Positions 14,498 through 14,525 of a stretch of DNA of 14,525 nt are shown here, one piece after another; the first letter of the stretch is position 1; every line of letters starts with the position of its first letter. The notes below the pieces were generated by a model. The model was not told the DNA's origin. It saw only the letters and a program-made list of their open reading frames with translations, and ran no database searches. The DNA comes from an uncultured Bilophila sp. GTDB taxonomy: Bacteria > Desulfobacterota > Desulfovibrionia > Desulfovibrionales > Desulfovibrionaceae. Both the position numbers and the translations under genes were made by a program. The DNA lies in assembly GCA_902373525.1 (NCBI GenBank), contig CABKMN010000055.1:1-14525 (forward strand), given 5' to 3'.

Positions 14498-14525
14498 GGG
14501 AGGACTTTCTGAAGAAAGTCCTCCC
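14498..14525 (+). terminator. Hairpin terminator after the FadL-family gene
   Basis: Twelve-base arms 14498-14509 (GGGAGGACTTTC) and 14514-14525 (GAAAGTCCTCCC) are perfectly complementary around a TGAA loop, 29 bases after the stop codon. The window ends at the last stem base, so a following U-tract cannot be checked. The core CTTTCTGAAGAAAG matches the hairpin at 1-24 except for one loop base. Confidence 0.75.

Noticed and set aside
1..14525. tRNA or rRNA genes, CRISPR arrays, insertion sequences or phage genes.
   Set aside because: I saw no spaced direct repeats, transposase or integrase motifs, or cloverleaf-like sequence anywhere in the window.

Overview
The window looks like chromosomal sequence from a GC-rich Gram-negative bacterium. 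The outer-membrane FadL-family protein, the type IV pilus genes and the periplasmic lytic transglycosylase all require a two-membrane cell. The strong G/C third-position bias and the compact hairpin terminators with a CTTTCTGnAGAAAG core suggest a Desulfovibrio/Bilophila-like member of the Desulfovibrionaceae. That placement is inference and was not tested by any search.

Layout. (1) Positions 48-4777, minus strand: a three-gene unit transcribed ExeA/MshM-like AAA ATPase -> mannose-1-phosphate guanylyltransferase (manC) -> two-TM potassium channel with tandem RCK domains. The first two genes are 12 nt apart, the last two share ATGA, and a hairpin terminator lies at 1-24. (2) 4778-5130: a GC-rich gap with no convincing gene. 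(3) 5131-6195, minus: pilT. (4) 6433-7245, plus: prepilin peptidase pilD, divergent from pilT and overlapping its convergent neighbour by 14 nt. (5) 7232-7987, minus: secreted SLT lytic transglycosylase. (6) 8049-11982, plus: a five-gene overlapping operon. It starts with a small DUF4124-like membrane-anchored or secreted protein, followed by three class III minor pseudopilins (FimT/GspH-, PilV/GspI- and PilW/GspJ-like) and a 683-residue PilX/GspK/MshP-like protein. (7) A strong bidirectional terminator at 11998-12029. (8) 12048-13025, minus: a lone OppF/DppF-type peptide ABC transporter ATPase. (9) 13224-14468, plus: a FadL/OmpP1 family outer-membrane protein, followed by a hairpin terminator that reaches the window end.

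Functional reading. The centre is a type IV pilus (or type II-like pseudopilus) locus. PilD processes prepilins, PilT powers retraction, and the H-I-J-K-ordered minor pilins would form the initiating/tip complex. The lytic transglycosylase and the peptidoglycan-binding-like ExeA/MshM homologue would help the machine cross the cell wall. The major pilin, extension ATPase, platform protein and secretin are not in the window.

The most interesting item is the last minor pilin. It pairs a pilin N-terminus lacking Glu5 with a C-terminal half of about 350 residues that reads like a concanavalin/LamG-type beta-sandwich, and its base composition is visibly less GC-rich. It could be a pilus-tip adhesin, perhaps an MshP-MshQ-like fusion.
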